The notes under the pieces: model-generated
Told to the model about the DNA's origin: nothing
What the model saw: only the letters and a program-made list of their open reading frames with translations
Database searches by the model: none
Shown: positions 1-7,592 of the stretch, piece after piece
Position numbering within the stretch: the first letter of the stretch is position 1
Layout: every line of letters starts with the position of its first letter
Source of the DNA: JBDHTS01 sp044221445
Lineage (GTDB): Bacteria; Pseudomonadota; Alphaproteobacteria; Micavibrionales; Micavibrionaceae
Assembly: GCA_044221445.1 (NCBI GenBank)
Contig: JBGAPF010000034.1
Span: forward strand, 1-16,470
DNA length: 16,470 nucleotides
Direction: 5' to 3'
Translations under genes and position numbers: made by a program

Positions 1-1230
1 CAGGGAAAGCTTTCGCCACCGCGTTTTGCAAGCGTGCGCCGCCTTGTGCATCCCGTTTCCGGCGAAACCCTCGACCAGGCGCTTGTGGTCGCGTTTGAAG
101 GACCGGCAAGCTATACAGGCGAAGACTGCGTCGAATATCATCTGCATGGCGGTCGCGCCGTAATCGACGGGCTTCTCGATGCCCTTGCTGTGTCCCCGCG
201 TCACCGCATGGCCGAACCGGGAGAGTTTACACGGCGGGCCTTTGAAAACGGCAAGATGGATCTGACAGCCGCAGAAGCGGTCGCCGACCTGATCGATGCC
301 GAAACCGCGCTGCAGAAGGAGCAGGCCCTCGCGCAAATGGGCGGCGGCCTGTTTCGCCTGTATCAGGACTGGACAGACCGGCTGTCGCGTAGCCTTGCTC
401 ATATAGAAGCCGATATCGATTTTCCGGATGAGGACCTGCCCCAGGGCATTCTTGAAACGCTGCGCCCGGAGCTCGAAACGATATTGAAAGACATTGAAAA
501 CCATCTGGACGATAAGCATAGGGGCGAACGGCTGCGCGACGGTTTGCATATTGCCGTCCTCGGGGCGCCCAACGCCGGAAAGTCTAGTATTGTCAATGCT
601 TTGGCTCATAGAGAGGCGGCCATTGTCTCGGACATGCCAGGGACGACGCGCGATGTGATCGAGGTGCATCTCGATCTCGGGGGCTATCCTGTGATTTTAG
701 CAGATACCGCCGGGCTGCGACCGGACCAGCTTGGCCGGGACGGCCATCATGCCATTGAAAGTGAAGGCATAAGGAGAGCCCTTGAGCGTGCCCTTACAGC
801 AGACCTGCGTCTATTGGTGTTCGATGCCACCCTTCTGCCCGAACAGGATATGCATACAATGGCTTTGATGCATGAAAACAGTGTAACCGTTTATAACAAG
901 GCCGATCTGGGTCTTTCGGCGCATAAGGACGGTAGGCTGTTCGTCTCGGCAAAATCCGGAGACGGCCTGAAAGACCTTACCGAAGCGCTAACGCAAAAAA
1001 TTGCCGCCATGATCGGCAGCCGCATCGCCCCGGCACCCACACGCCAGCGTCACCGCAAAGCGCTTGAGGACGCGGTTTTTTCCCTGCGCCGCGCCTTGCA
1101 GGCTGTGCTGCCGGAACTTCTGGCTGAGGATGTCCGCCTGTCCGTCCGTGCCCTCGGGCGGATCACAGGACGTGTGGATACCGAAGATCTGCTTGATATG
1201 ATTTTCCGGGACTTTTGCATCGGCAAATAA
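1..1230 (+). CDS. mnmE: tRNA uridine-5-carboxymethylaminomethyl modification GTPase MnmE, 5'-truncated
   Basis: The reading frame is open from base 1, so the N-terminus lies outside the window (roughly 50 residues missing against a usual length near 440-450). MnmE works with MnmG to build the cmnm5 group on the wobble uridine of certain tRNAs, using GTP and a folate-derived C1 unit. Visible elements in order: the folate-binding N-domain (SYTGEDCVE, then HGG), the helical domain, and an inserted G domain with a P-loop GAPNAGKSS (562-588), GTTRD (640-654), DTAGLR (from 703) and NKAD (895-906). The protein ends in FCIGK, the C-terminal CxGK motif whose Cys is essential in this family. The GTG at 34 is internal and not the start. 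It is followed after 57 bp by its partner mnmG. Confidence 0.96.
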   Translation, partial: QGKLSPPRFASVRRLVHPVSGETLDQALVVAFEGPASYTGEDCVEYHLHGGRAVIDGLLDALAVSPRHRMAEPGEFTRRAFENGKMDLTAAEAVADLIDAETALQKEQALAQMGGGLFRLYQDWTDRLSRSLAHIEADIDFPDEDLPQGILETLRPELETILKDIENHLDDKHRGERLRDGLHIAVLGAPNAGKSSIVNALAHREAAIVSDMPGTTRDVIEVHLDLGGYPVILADTAGLRPDQLGRDGHHAIESEGIRRALERALTADLRLLVFDATLLPEQDMHTMALMHENSVTVYNKADLGLSAHKDGRLFVSAKSGDGLKDLTEALTQKIAAMIGSRIAPAPTRQRHRKALEDAVFSLRRALQAVLPELLAEDVRLSVRALGRITGRVDTEDLLDMIFRDFCIGK

Positions 1231-1236
1231 ACAGGG

Positions 1237-1245
1237 TTATCCACA
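1237..1245 (+). promoter_or_regulatory. perfect DnaA box between mnmE and mnmG
   Basis: TTATCCACA matches the strict consensus DnaA-binding 9-mer exactly. It lies in the 57-bp gap between mnmE and mnmG, just upstream of a candidate mnmG promoter. A one-mismatch copy in inverted orientation (TGTGGATAC, 1173-1181) is inside the end of mnmE. mnmG neighbours oriC in several bacteria, so this may be a DnaA regulatory site or an outlying origin element. I see no DnaA-box cluster or AT-rich unwinding element, so I do not call an origin. Confidence 0.5.
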
Positions 1246-1251
1246 AATACA

Positions 1252-1280
1252 TGGCCAGATTCGTGCTTTTCGCGTATAAA
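1252..1280 (+). promoter_or_regulatory. candidate mnmG promoter, possibly giving a leaderless mRNA
   Basis: TGGCCA (1252-1257; 4 of 6 matches to the -35 consensus), a 17-bp spacer and TATAAA (1275-1280; 5 of 6 to the -10). The start codon of mnmG begins only 7 bases after the -10 element, so a transcript from here would start at or next to the ATG. No Shine-Dalgarno sequence is visible before mnmG, which fits a leaderless message. This is an inference from spacing only. Confidence 0.3.
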
Positions 1281-1287
1281 GCATGCC

Positions 1288-3156
1288 ATGAATTCTGCAT
1301 TTGATGTCATCGTAATTGGCGGCGGCCATGCTGGCTGTGAAGCAGCGGCGGCGGCGGCACGCATGGGCGCAAAGACCGCCCTGCTGACCCATAAGCTTGA
1401 AACCATCGGCACAATGTCCTGCAATCCGGCCATCGGAGGGCTTGGCAAGGGGCATCTGGTGCGGGAAATCGACGCGCTGGACGGCCTGATGGGGAGGGTT
1501 ATAGACCGCTCGGGCATTCAGTACCGGATGCTGAATGCATCAAAAGGCCCGGCAGTGCGCGGCCCGCGCGCTCAGGCGGATCGTACATTGTATCGCGAGG
1601 CAATGCAGAACCTCCTGCGCGACTATCCGAACCTGACCTTAGTAGAGGGGGCGGTCGAGGATCTGGAGCTGGATGCAAACGGTCATATCAGGGCCGTAAA
1701 TGCCGGTAATGGACATTCTTATTCATGCGTTGCCGCGGTTTTAACGACCGGCACATTTTTACGTGGTCTCATTCACAGGGGCGAAGAAAAAATTCCGGCC
1801 GGTCGCGTCGGAGAGGCGCCTGCGGTGGGGCTAGCCTTAAAATTGGAAAAGCTTGGATTTCCTTTAGGCCGACTTAAAACTGGCACGCCCGCGCGCCTGG
1901 ATGGCCGTACCATAGATTATAAAGTGCTCGAGGAACAAAAAGGCGACGATCCTGCCGTGCCTTTTTCTTTTCTGAACGATAGCATTACAATTCCTCAGAC
2001 CGTATGTCATATTACGTACACCACTCACGAGACCCATGAAATAATCCGTTCTAATCTCCATCGTGCTCCTATGTATTCAGGCCAGATCAGTGGGACCGGT
2101 CCTCGTTATTGTCCGTCAATTGAAGATAAGGTCGTGCGGTTTTCGGATAAAGACAGACACCAGATTTTCCTTGAACCGGAAGGACTTGACGATAAAACGG
2201 TTTATCCTAACGGTATTTCCAATGCCTTGCCGATAGATATTCAGGCAGCGTTGTTAAAAACCATTCCGGGCCTTGAAAATGTCCGCGTCAAGCAGTGGGC
2301 GTACGCTATTGAATATGACTATTGTGATCCGCGTGACCTCAAAGCGACACTGGAAAGCAAGCGCCTTCCAGGCCTTTTTATGGCTGGCCAAATTAACGGT
2401 ACCACCGGTTATGAAGAAGCCGCTGCTCAAGGTCTTATGGCTGGAATAAACGCTGCCTTAAAGGCTGTAAAGCCTGAAACATCTTTTCGCCTTGATCGCT
2501 CTGAAGCCTATATAGGCGTGCTGATTGACGACCTTATCACACGGGGCGCCCCAGAACCTTACCGTATGTTTACAAGTCGCGCCGAGTATCGCCTTAAACT
2601 TCGTGCCGATAATGCCGATCAGCGTCTAACAGACCGAGGCATAGAAATCGGTTGTGTCGGATCCCTAAGGCGGCAAGTCTGGGGCGATAAAAAAGAGGCG
2701 CTGGCGCATGGTATGAAGCATGCCCGATCAAACAGTTTAACGCCCAATGAACTACAAAGGCACGGACTCCATATCAATAAAGATGGCGTCAGGCGCAATG
2801 CCTTTGATTTGCTGGCTTACCCGGGAATTGGCTGGTCAGATATACTTCGTGCCTGGCCCGAGCTAAGTTCTATATCTCCCCATGTACGGGAACAGATTGC
2901 CATAGATGCTCTTTACGCTGGCTATATGCATCGTCATGAAGATGATATTAAAGCATTCCAGCGGGATGAAAAACTTTCCATTCCTGACGATATGAATTAT
3001 CGTGAGATTGGAAGCTTTTCCAATGAAATACTTCAAAAACTTGAAAAGGTTCGTCCTGCCACATTAGGCGCTGCGTCCCGTATTCCGGGCGTTACGCCCG
3101 CTGCGTTAACGGCGCTTTTACGCTATGTGAAAAAGTCCAATCGCAAGGCTGCGTAA
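1288..3156 (+). CDS. mnmG: tRNA uridine-5-carboxymethylaminomethyl modification enzyme MnmG (GidA)
   Basis: FAD/NADH-dependent partner of MnmE in forming the cmnm5 group on U34 of tRNAs. The 622-residue length is standard for the family. The N-terminus carries the Rossmann FAD-binding motif GGGHAGCEAA (residues 11-20), then the signature TMSCNPAIGGLGKGH. The later segment PGLFMAGQINGTTGYEEAA is the second FAD-domain signature, and YRMFTSRAEYRLKLRADN begins the C-terminal tRNA-binding region. ATG 1288 is placed by the conserved N-terminus; there is no clear ribosome-binding site. The TAA stop overlaps the rsmG start by one base (TAATG), indicating translational coupling. The second half uses more A/T-ending codons than mnmE. 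Confidence 0.97.
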   Translation: MNSAFDVIVIGGGHAGCEAAAAAARMGAKTALLTHKLETIGTMSCNPAIGGLGKGHLVREIDALDGLMGRVIDRSGIQYRMLNASKGPAVRGPRAQADRTLYREAMQNLLRDYPNLTLVEGAVEDLELDANGHIRAVNAGNGHSYSCVAAVLTTGTFLRGLIHRGEEKIPAGRVGEAPAVGLALKLEKLGFPLGRLKTGTPARLDGRTIDYKVLEEQKGDDPAVPFSFLNDSITIPQTVCHITYTTHETHEIIRSNLHRAPMYSGQISGTGPRYCPSIEDKVVRFSDKDRHQIFLEPEGLDDKTVYPNGISNALPIDIQAALLKTIPGLENVRVKQWAYAIEYDYCDPRDLKATLESKRLPGLFMAGQINGTTGYEEAAAQGLMAGINAALKAVKPETSFRLDRSEAYIGVLIDDLITRGAPEPYRMFTSRAEYRLKLRADNADQRLTDRGIEIGCVGSLRRQVWGDKKEALAHGMKHARSNSLTPNELQRHGLHINKDGVRRNAFDLLAYPGIGWSDILRAWPELSSISPHVREQIAIDALYAGYMHRHEDDIKAFQRDEKLSIPDDMNYREIGSFSNEILQKLEKVRPATLGAASRIPGVTPAALTALLRYVKKSNRKAA

Positions 3157-3758
3157 TGACTTTGAATGTTTCACATGAAACAGAGGCCCGTCTAAAGCAC
3201 TACCTTTTTCTTCTTCAAAAATGGCAAAAGGCTATTAATCTTGTCAGCCCGAAGACCATTGAGACGGCATGGGAACGTCATATTTTAGATTCTCTCCAGC
3301 TGACGCCTTATATAGATCCTAATAGTAAAGTATTTGATTTTGGAAGCGGGGCAGGTTTTCCTGGACTTGTGCTCGCCATTACGCGCCCTGATCTCAAAGT
3401 ATCTTTATTCGAGGCAGACGGTCGGAAATGTAGTTTTATGAAGGCCGTTCTGAGGGAGACAGGCACCACAGCAACGGTTATCAATGAGCGGATTGAAGAT
3501 ACGGATATTTCCGATACACCCGACTTTATAACCGCCCGTGCCTTGGCTCCTTTAAAAGACCTTCTCGGCTTATCCCTGCGTTTTGCACAGGCTAATCCCT
3601 CAGTTATTCTGCTTTTTTTAAAGGGCGAGGATCTGCCTCATGAACTCCAGGAAGCCAAGGAAAGCTTTGATTTTGAATCCAGTCATATTCCCAGTCTGAC
3701 AGCTGCCCGAGCCCATATCATTAAAGTAAAGGCATTGTGCATAAGGCAATACACCTGA
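3156..3758 (+). CDS. rsmG: 16S rRNA (guanine527-N7)-methyltransferase RsmG (GidB)
   Basis: SAM-dependent methyltransferase that makes m7G527 in 16S rRNA; loss of it gives low-level streptomycin resistance in many bacteria. The 200-residue length is normal. The N-terminal signature is followed by WQKAINLVSP, then HILDSLQL, then SAM motif I FDFGSGAGFPGLVLAI, then an acidic residue in FEADGRK after the next strand. ATG 3156 overlaps the mnmG stop, so the pair is coupled. Codons 5-9 (VSHET) also encode a parS-like palindrome, a dual use known in alphaproteobacterial gidB genes. The gene is the most AT-rich of the window; one sampled line is about 40% GC. Confidence 0.96.
   Translation: MTLNVSHETEARLKHYLFLLQKWQKAINLVSPKTIETAWERHILDSLQLTPYIDPNSKVFDFGSGAGFPGLVLAITRPDLKVSLFEADGRKCSFMKAVLRETGTTATVINERIEDTDISDTPDFITARALAPLKDLLGLSLRFAQANPSVILLFLKGEDLPHELQEAKESFDFESSHIPSLTAARAHIIKVKALCIRQYT
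3167..3182. promoter_or_regulatory. parS: parS centromere site embedded in the rsmG coding sequence
   Basis: TGTTTCACATGAAACA matches the widespread chromosomal parS consensus TGTTTCACGTGAAACA at 15 of 16 positions; the central CG step is CA here. It lies about 640 bp upstream of parA and is read in rsmG as the codons for VSHET. The parS-containing version of this segment normally reads VSRET. ParB binds this site and spreads from it. It is the only close match I found in the window. Confidence 0.8.
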
Positions 3759-3824
3759 TCATCCCTTTTCCTTGCTACAAAGGCGCTTTTACTGCATGAT
3801 GCGATATCAATGCAGGAGGTAGAT

Positions 3825-4679
3825 ATGCCCAAAATTTCAAGCCGTAGCAAACAAAGCGCCTCCGGCATGAAAATGGCACCTTCTATTGACGTTCCCCGCA
3901 TTCTTGCCATTGCGAACCAAAAAGGCGGTGTCGGCAAAACCACTACGGCTATTAATCTGGCTACTGCTTTGAGTGCGGTCGGCAAAAGAGTGCTTCTCGT
4001 TGATCTCGATCCGCAAGGCAACGCATCGACCGGTCTTGGCATTCGGCGCCTGGATATGACGGCCAGCACCTACGATCTTTTGCTTGGAGATGTGTCTGCA
4101 GCCGATGCTGCCGTTCCAACGAAGGTCCCTGGCCTGTCCGTCGTTCCTTCTTCGATTCATCTTTCCGGCGCCGAAATCGAACTGGTCCCTGCCAGTCGGC
4201 GTGAATTCCGCTTGCGCGATTCTCTCAAAATTCCAATGCCTTACGACTACGTAATTATTGACTGCCCGCCTTCTTTAAGCCTTCTGACGCTGAACGCATT
4301 GGTCGCTACGGACTCTATCGTCGTTCCGCTGCAATGCGAGTTTTTTGCCTTGGAGGGCCTGAGTCATCTCGTCAAGACAATCGAGAGGATTCGCAAGCAC
4401 TATAACCCTGACCTCGATATTCATGGCGTGCTCCTGACCATGTTCGACCGCCGGAACAATCTCTCGATGATGGTGGCCAGCGATGTCCGCAAATTTTTTG
4501 GCGATAAGGTATATAAAACGGTTATTCCGCGGAATGTCAGAGTTTCCGAGGCACCCTCACACGGTCTGCCCGCTATCGTTTACGATATGGGATGCCCGGG
4601 GGCACAGGCTTATATACATCTGGCCAGCGAAGTTTTAAAACGTGAGCGCAGCACCGCTGAAACGGAACGCGCCGCCTGA
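3825..4679 (+). CDS. parA: chromosome-partitioning ATPase ParA (Soj family)
   Basis: Deviant Walker ATPase that binds nucleoid DNA when ATP-bound and moves ParB-parS complexes during chromosome segregation. Residues 33-41 form the deviant Walker A motif KGGVGKTTT with its signature lysine; LLVDLDPQGNAST follows at about 57-69, and Walker B is VIIDCPPS (143-150). I choose ATG 3825 (284 residues) over the in-frame ATG at 3810 because a perfect AGGAGGT Shine-Dalgarno (3814-3820) sits just before 3825 and would lie inside the longer reading frame. A short inverted repeat TGCAT/ATGCA (3793-3797, 3810-3814) abuts this site. parB follows after 19 bp. A weak promoter TTGCTA-N17-CATGAT (3772-3800) may serve the pair. 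Confidence 0.96.
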   Translation: MPKISSRSKQSASGMKMAPSIDVPRILAIANQKGGVGKTTTAINLATALSAVGKRVLLVDLDPQGNASTGLGIRRLDMTASTYDLLLGDVSAADAAVPTKVPGLSVVPSSIHLSGAEIELVPASRREFRLRDSLKIPMPYDYVIIDCPPSLSLLTLNALVATDSIVVPLQCEFFALEGLSHLVKTIERIRKHYNPDLDIHGVLLTMFDRRNNLSMMVASDVRKFFGDKVYKTVIPRNVRVSEAPSHGLPAIVYDMGCPGAQAYIHLASEVLKRERSTAETERAA

Positions 4680-4698
4680 CATAACCAAGGATATCTTT

Positions 4699-5610
4699 AT
4701 GGATAAGCAAGCTCTGAAATCGAAAAAGCGCGGTCTTGGTCGCGGCCTGTCGGCTCTTTTCGAAGATGACGAGGACGTCCAAGACGAAGCCGCAGGCGGA
4801 ACGGCAGGGGACACTTCTGTGGTGTCGGGCGCTCGCCGTACTGCGGGCATCGACCAGCTTGAGCCTGGACCATTCCAGCCGCGTGGAATTATGGATGCCG
4901 ACGCCTTAAGCGAACTCTCTCAGTCCATCGCTGTTCATGGCGTGCTTCAGCCTATCCTGGTGCGTGAAAAGCCTGGCAGTGAAGGCCGTTATGAAATTAT
5001 TGCCGGAGAGCGCCGTTGGCGCGCGGCGCAGAAGGCCCAGCTGCACGAAGTACCCATTCTTATCAAAAATTTCGATAATGAAACTGCGCTTGAAGTCGCG
5101 TTGATCGAAAACCTGCAACGTGAAGACCTCAACGCGATTGAGGAAGCGGCGGGCTATCGCCGCCTAATGAATGAATTCGGCCATACGCAGGAAAAACTCG
5201 CCGCCGCGCTCGGTAAAAGCCGCAGCCATGTGGCGAACATGGTGCGTCTGCTTAACCTGCCAGACAGTGTCCTGGACCATATCCGGGCAGGCAAGCTTTC
5301 CGCAGGGCATGCCCGCGCCCTGGTGACATCGTCCGATCCTGAAAGGCTGGCCCAGCAAATCATGGCGCATGGTCTGAATGTGCGTGATGCCGAGCGCCTG
5401 GCCGCCGATTCCGCCGGAAAACCGCGCCAGCCTCGTGCGAAAGCGGAAAAGGACATCGATACGCTGGCACTCGAAGCGGAAGTATCGGCGACTCTCGGCA
5501 TGAAAGTCGCCATCGATATGCGCAGCGGCGGCGCAGGTGCCCTTAAAATCGATTTCCGTTCGCTGGATCAGCTGGACGACGTCCTGCACCGCCTTTCCCG
5601 CCATAAATAA
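4699..5610 (+). CDS. parB: chromosome-partitioning protein ParB (Spo0J family)
   Basis: CTP-dependent DNA clamp that loads at parS and recruits ParA. From ATG 4699 the protein is 303 residues. Residues 12-20 are GLGRGLSAL, the N-terminal box that engages ParA. The CTP-binding domain includes GERRWRAA (103-110) and ALIENLQREDLNAIEEA. A helix-turn-helix for parS recognition covers about 163-185 (TQEKLAAALGKSRSHVANMV). The C-terminal dimerisation domain ends in LDDVLHRL. ATG 4699 is preferred over the in-frame ATG at 4642, which lies inside parA, because AAGGA (4687-4691) precedes it at good spacing and the conserved basic N-terminus begins there. The gene ends 9 bp before the convergent holA stop. 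Confidence 0.96.
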   Translation: MDKQALKSKKRGLGRGLSALFEDDEDVQDEAAGGTAGDTSVVSGARRTAGIDQLEPGPFQPRGIMDADALSELSQSIAVHGVLQPILVREKPGSEGRYEIIAGERRWRAAQKAQLHEVPILIKNFDNETALEVALIENLQREDLNAIEEAAGYRRLMNEFGHTQEKLAAALGKSRSHVANMVRLLNLPDSVLDHIRAGKLSAGHARALVTSSDPERLAQQIMAHGLNVRDAERLAADSAGKPRQPRAKAEKDIDTLALEAEVSATLGMKVAIDMRSGGAGALKIDFRSLDQLDDVLHRLSRHK

Positions 5611-5619
5611 TACGGCAGG

Positions 5620-6642
5620 TCAGGCGCGGCGGCTTAAAGACAGCAACGCCTGGCCACAAAGCGTTTCGACCGGTGTACCTGTCTGCTTGGTCTGCGCTTC
5701 CAATCCCGACAGTCTTTGCAGCACCGATTCAATCTGCTCCATGCCCCATTGCCGCAGCTGGCCTTTAAAAGACTCTTCCTGTTTGAAAAACACCGGCGGG
5801 CTCAGACGCTTCATCGCCTCTTCTGCTGTCATGCCGGCCTCGACACGGCTTTGCGTTAAATGAAGGCGGCGAAAATACGATTGCAGGGCACGCAGAACGG
5901 CAACAGCCGCCACACCCTCCTGCATCAATTGGCTATAGCAGCGCAAGGCCGTTTCGGGCTGGCGCGAAGCGACGGCCTGCGCGAGGTCGTCCAGGCCCAA
6001 CGCGCCCGCTTCGCCGCAGCAAGCCGTCGCGTCTTTAAGCGTCACTCGCCCATGGCCGACGATCGGGCCCATATACAGCAGGATTTTTTCCAGTTCGCCC
6101 CTCACACGCTGCCGGTCGCCCGCTATATTTTGGGCCAGCCATGTCAAAGCATCCGGTTCGATCCCATACCCCGCCTGCTGCATGGTCTCCCGGATTATGC
6201 CCGCAAGATCGCGGCCCTCGTCCACATAACACGGTAGCGCCGCCGCCGCCGGCGATTTCTCGCACAACGCCCGCAACGGCGATTTGGCCGCAAGCGCGCC
6301 CGCTTCTATTACTACCAGATTATGCGCGCTGGGCTTCAGGAGATATTCCTTCAGCAAAGGTGTCAGCCCATCCCCTGCGTCCTCAATGCGGATCAGGCGG
6401 CTGCCGCCCAGCATCGACATAGCGCTGGCCTCGTCCGCCAGCCGTGCCGGATCGGCATCGAGTCCACCGCCGGTAAGTGTCACGGCATTGAAAGGATCGT
6501 TCAGATCGGCGGCAATCGTTCTTCCTATGGTTGCAGACCGCTCTTTCACCAATCCAGCGTCCGGCCCATAAACAAGGATGACGCGCGCCTGCGAATCCGG
6601 CTGGCGGACAAACGTCTCAATTTGGCGGTAGGTGAGTTTCAT
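5620..6642 (-). CDS. holA: DNA polymerase III delta subunit HolA
   Basis: Clamp-loader subunit that opens the beta sliding clamp. 340 residues from ATG 6642, normal for the family. The start region MKLTYRQIETFV, then VILVYGPDAGLVKERS, matches the N-terminal fold of delta; in delta the P-loop is degenerate and no ATP is bound. The LARDQRVRGELEKI-like segment (here NIAGDRQRVRGELEKI) and the C-terminal helical collar are recognisable. The frame stays open upstream to 6894 but that part overlaps the neighbouring gene and shows no conservation. The Shine-Dalgarno is weak. The gene starts 31 bp after the homocysteine methyltransferase stop with no terminator visible between them, so it may depend on that gene's transcript. 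Usually holA follows lptE. Confidence 0.9.
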   Translation of the reverse strand: MKLTYRQIETFVRQPDSQARVILVYGPDAGLVKERSATIGRTIAADLNDPFNAVTLTGGGLDADPARLADEASAMSMLGGSRLIRIEDAGDGLTPLLKEYLLKPSAHNLVVIEAGALAAKSPLRALCEKSPAAAALPCYVDEGRDLAGIIRETMQQAGYGIEPDALTWLAQNIAGDRQRVRGELEKILLYMGPIVGHGRVTLKDATACCGEAGALGLDDLAQAVASRQPETALRCYSQLMQEGVAAVAVLRALQSYFRRLHLTQSRVEAGMTAEEAMKRLSPPVFFKQEESFKGQLRQWGMEQIESVLQRLSGLEAQTKQTGTPVETLCGQALLSLSRRA

Positions 6643-6673
6643 AGGGACAATGATAGGCGTAGCGGGTTCTGCG

Positions 6674-7591
6674 TCAAGCGGCTTTACCCTGAACCGTGAA
6701 TGCATGATGCAAAGCGCGTATATAATCGGGCGTCGTGCCGCAACAGCCTCCGATAATACGCGCCCCCTGGCTGTACCAGCCTTGCGCGGCGTTCGTATAT
6801 TGCTCAAGGCTCTCCGTGCTGTCATCGAATATCCAACCCAACGCCTCGTCCGGCCGACCGATGCCATTGGCATAGAGACCACACGGCCCACCAAAAAGCG
6901 AAACCAGAAAGGGGAACGCCTTATCCAGAATGGCGATAGGCCGGCAATTGATCGTCACGCCCATACGGCCCGGCTTGTCGGTCGCGTGGATCGCCTCGTC
7001 TAGTGGGTCGCCGCTTAACAAGCACCCATCCTCCCGCACGACAAAACTGATGATAAAAGGAAGGCCGGTGGCGCTGGCCGCTTGGGCCATGACTTTCGCT
7101 TCCCGGAGATGATTTATGGTTTCAGGAATCAGGAAATCGACACCTTCATCGGCCAGCCAGGACGCCTGTTGCCCGTGCTCGTCTTCCAGAACATTTTGCG
7201 CAGGCACAAGATCTGGCTCATAACAATCCTCCAAGGGTGCAAATGATCCTCCAACAAACACCGGCCTGTCACTAATCTTGCTGCACGCTTCGCGTGCTGC
7301 GGCAACGGCACGCTTCAATGCCTCCTGCGCCTGATGCGCCCGACCGACCTTGCCGAACGTACGCGGCGTGGTGCGGAACGTGTTCGTAACCGCTATATCT
7401 GCCCCTGCACTAAAATAGTCGTGATGAATTGCCGCCACCAGATCAAAGGCGTCGAGATTAGCCTGGGCCGACCAGAGAGGCAAAACAGTTTTATAGCCGC
7501 GACGCTGCAGTTCCGTTCCCATCCCGCCGGGAAAAAGCATAGGGGAGGCGGCATTCAGAGCGTCTTCGAAAGAAGCACTAGGCTGTACCAT
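6674..7591 (-). CDS. homocysteine S-methyltransferase family protein
   Basis: Zinc-dependent methyltransferase that makes methionine from homocysteine. The methyl donor in this family can be S-methylmethionine, SAM or betaine. The 305-residue single-domain size matches MmuM/HMT-type enzymes rather than full MetH. The N-terminus has FPGGMGTELQRRG (residues 20-32), the family barrel start. The three zinc-ligand cysteines are present: C216 (VTINC) and C283-C284 (IIGGCCGT). The ATG lies one base after the stop of the upstream methyltransferase, with AAAGGTG as a ribosome-binding site inside that gene's end, so the two are translationally coupled. The pairing with a methionine S-methyltransferase-like protein favours S-methylmethionine as donor, which is an inference. 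Confidence 0.85.
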   Translation of the reverse strand: MVQPSASFEDALNAASPMLFPGGMGTELQRRGYKTVLPLWSAQANLDAFDLVAAIHHDYFSAGADIAVTNTFRTTPRTFGKVGRAHQAQEALKRAVAAAREACSKISDRPVFVGGSFAPLEDCYEPDLVPAQNVLEDEHGQQASWLADEGVDFLIPETINHLREAKVMAQAASATGLPFIISFVVREDGCLLSGDPLDEAIHATDKPGRMGVTINCRPIAILDKAFPFLVSLFGGPCGLYANGIGRPDEALGWIFDDSTESLEQYTNAAQGWYSQGARIIGGCCGTTPDYIRALHHAFTVQGKAA

Positions 7592-7592
7592 T

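Noticed and set aside
1173..1245. Possible replication origin formed by two DnaA-type boxes at mnmE/mnmG
   Set aside because: Only one perfect box and one imperfect box, with no box cluster and no AT-rich unwinding element nearby.
3810..3824. Upstream ATG of parA
   Set aside because: The AGGAGGT ribosome-binding site would lie inside the coding region; ATG 3825 fits it exactly.
6643..6894. N-terminal extension of holA
   Set aside because: The extension overlaps the conserved C-terminus of the homocysteine methyltransferase and shows no delta-family residues.
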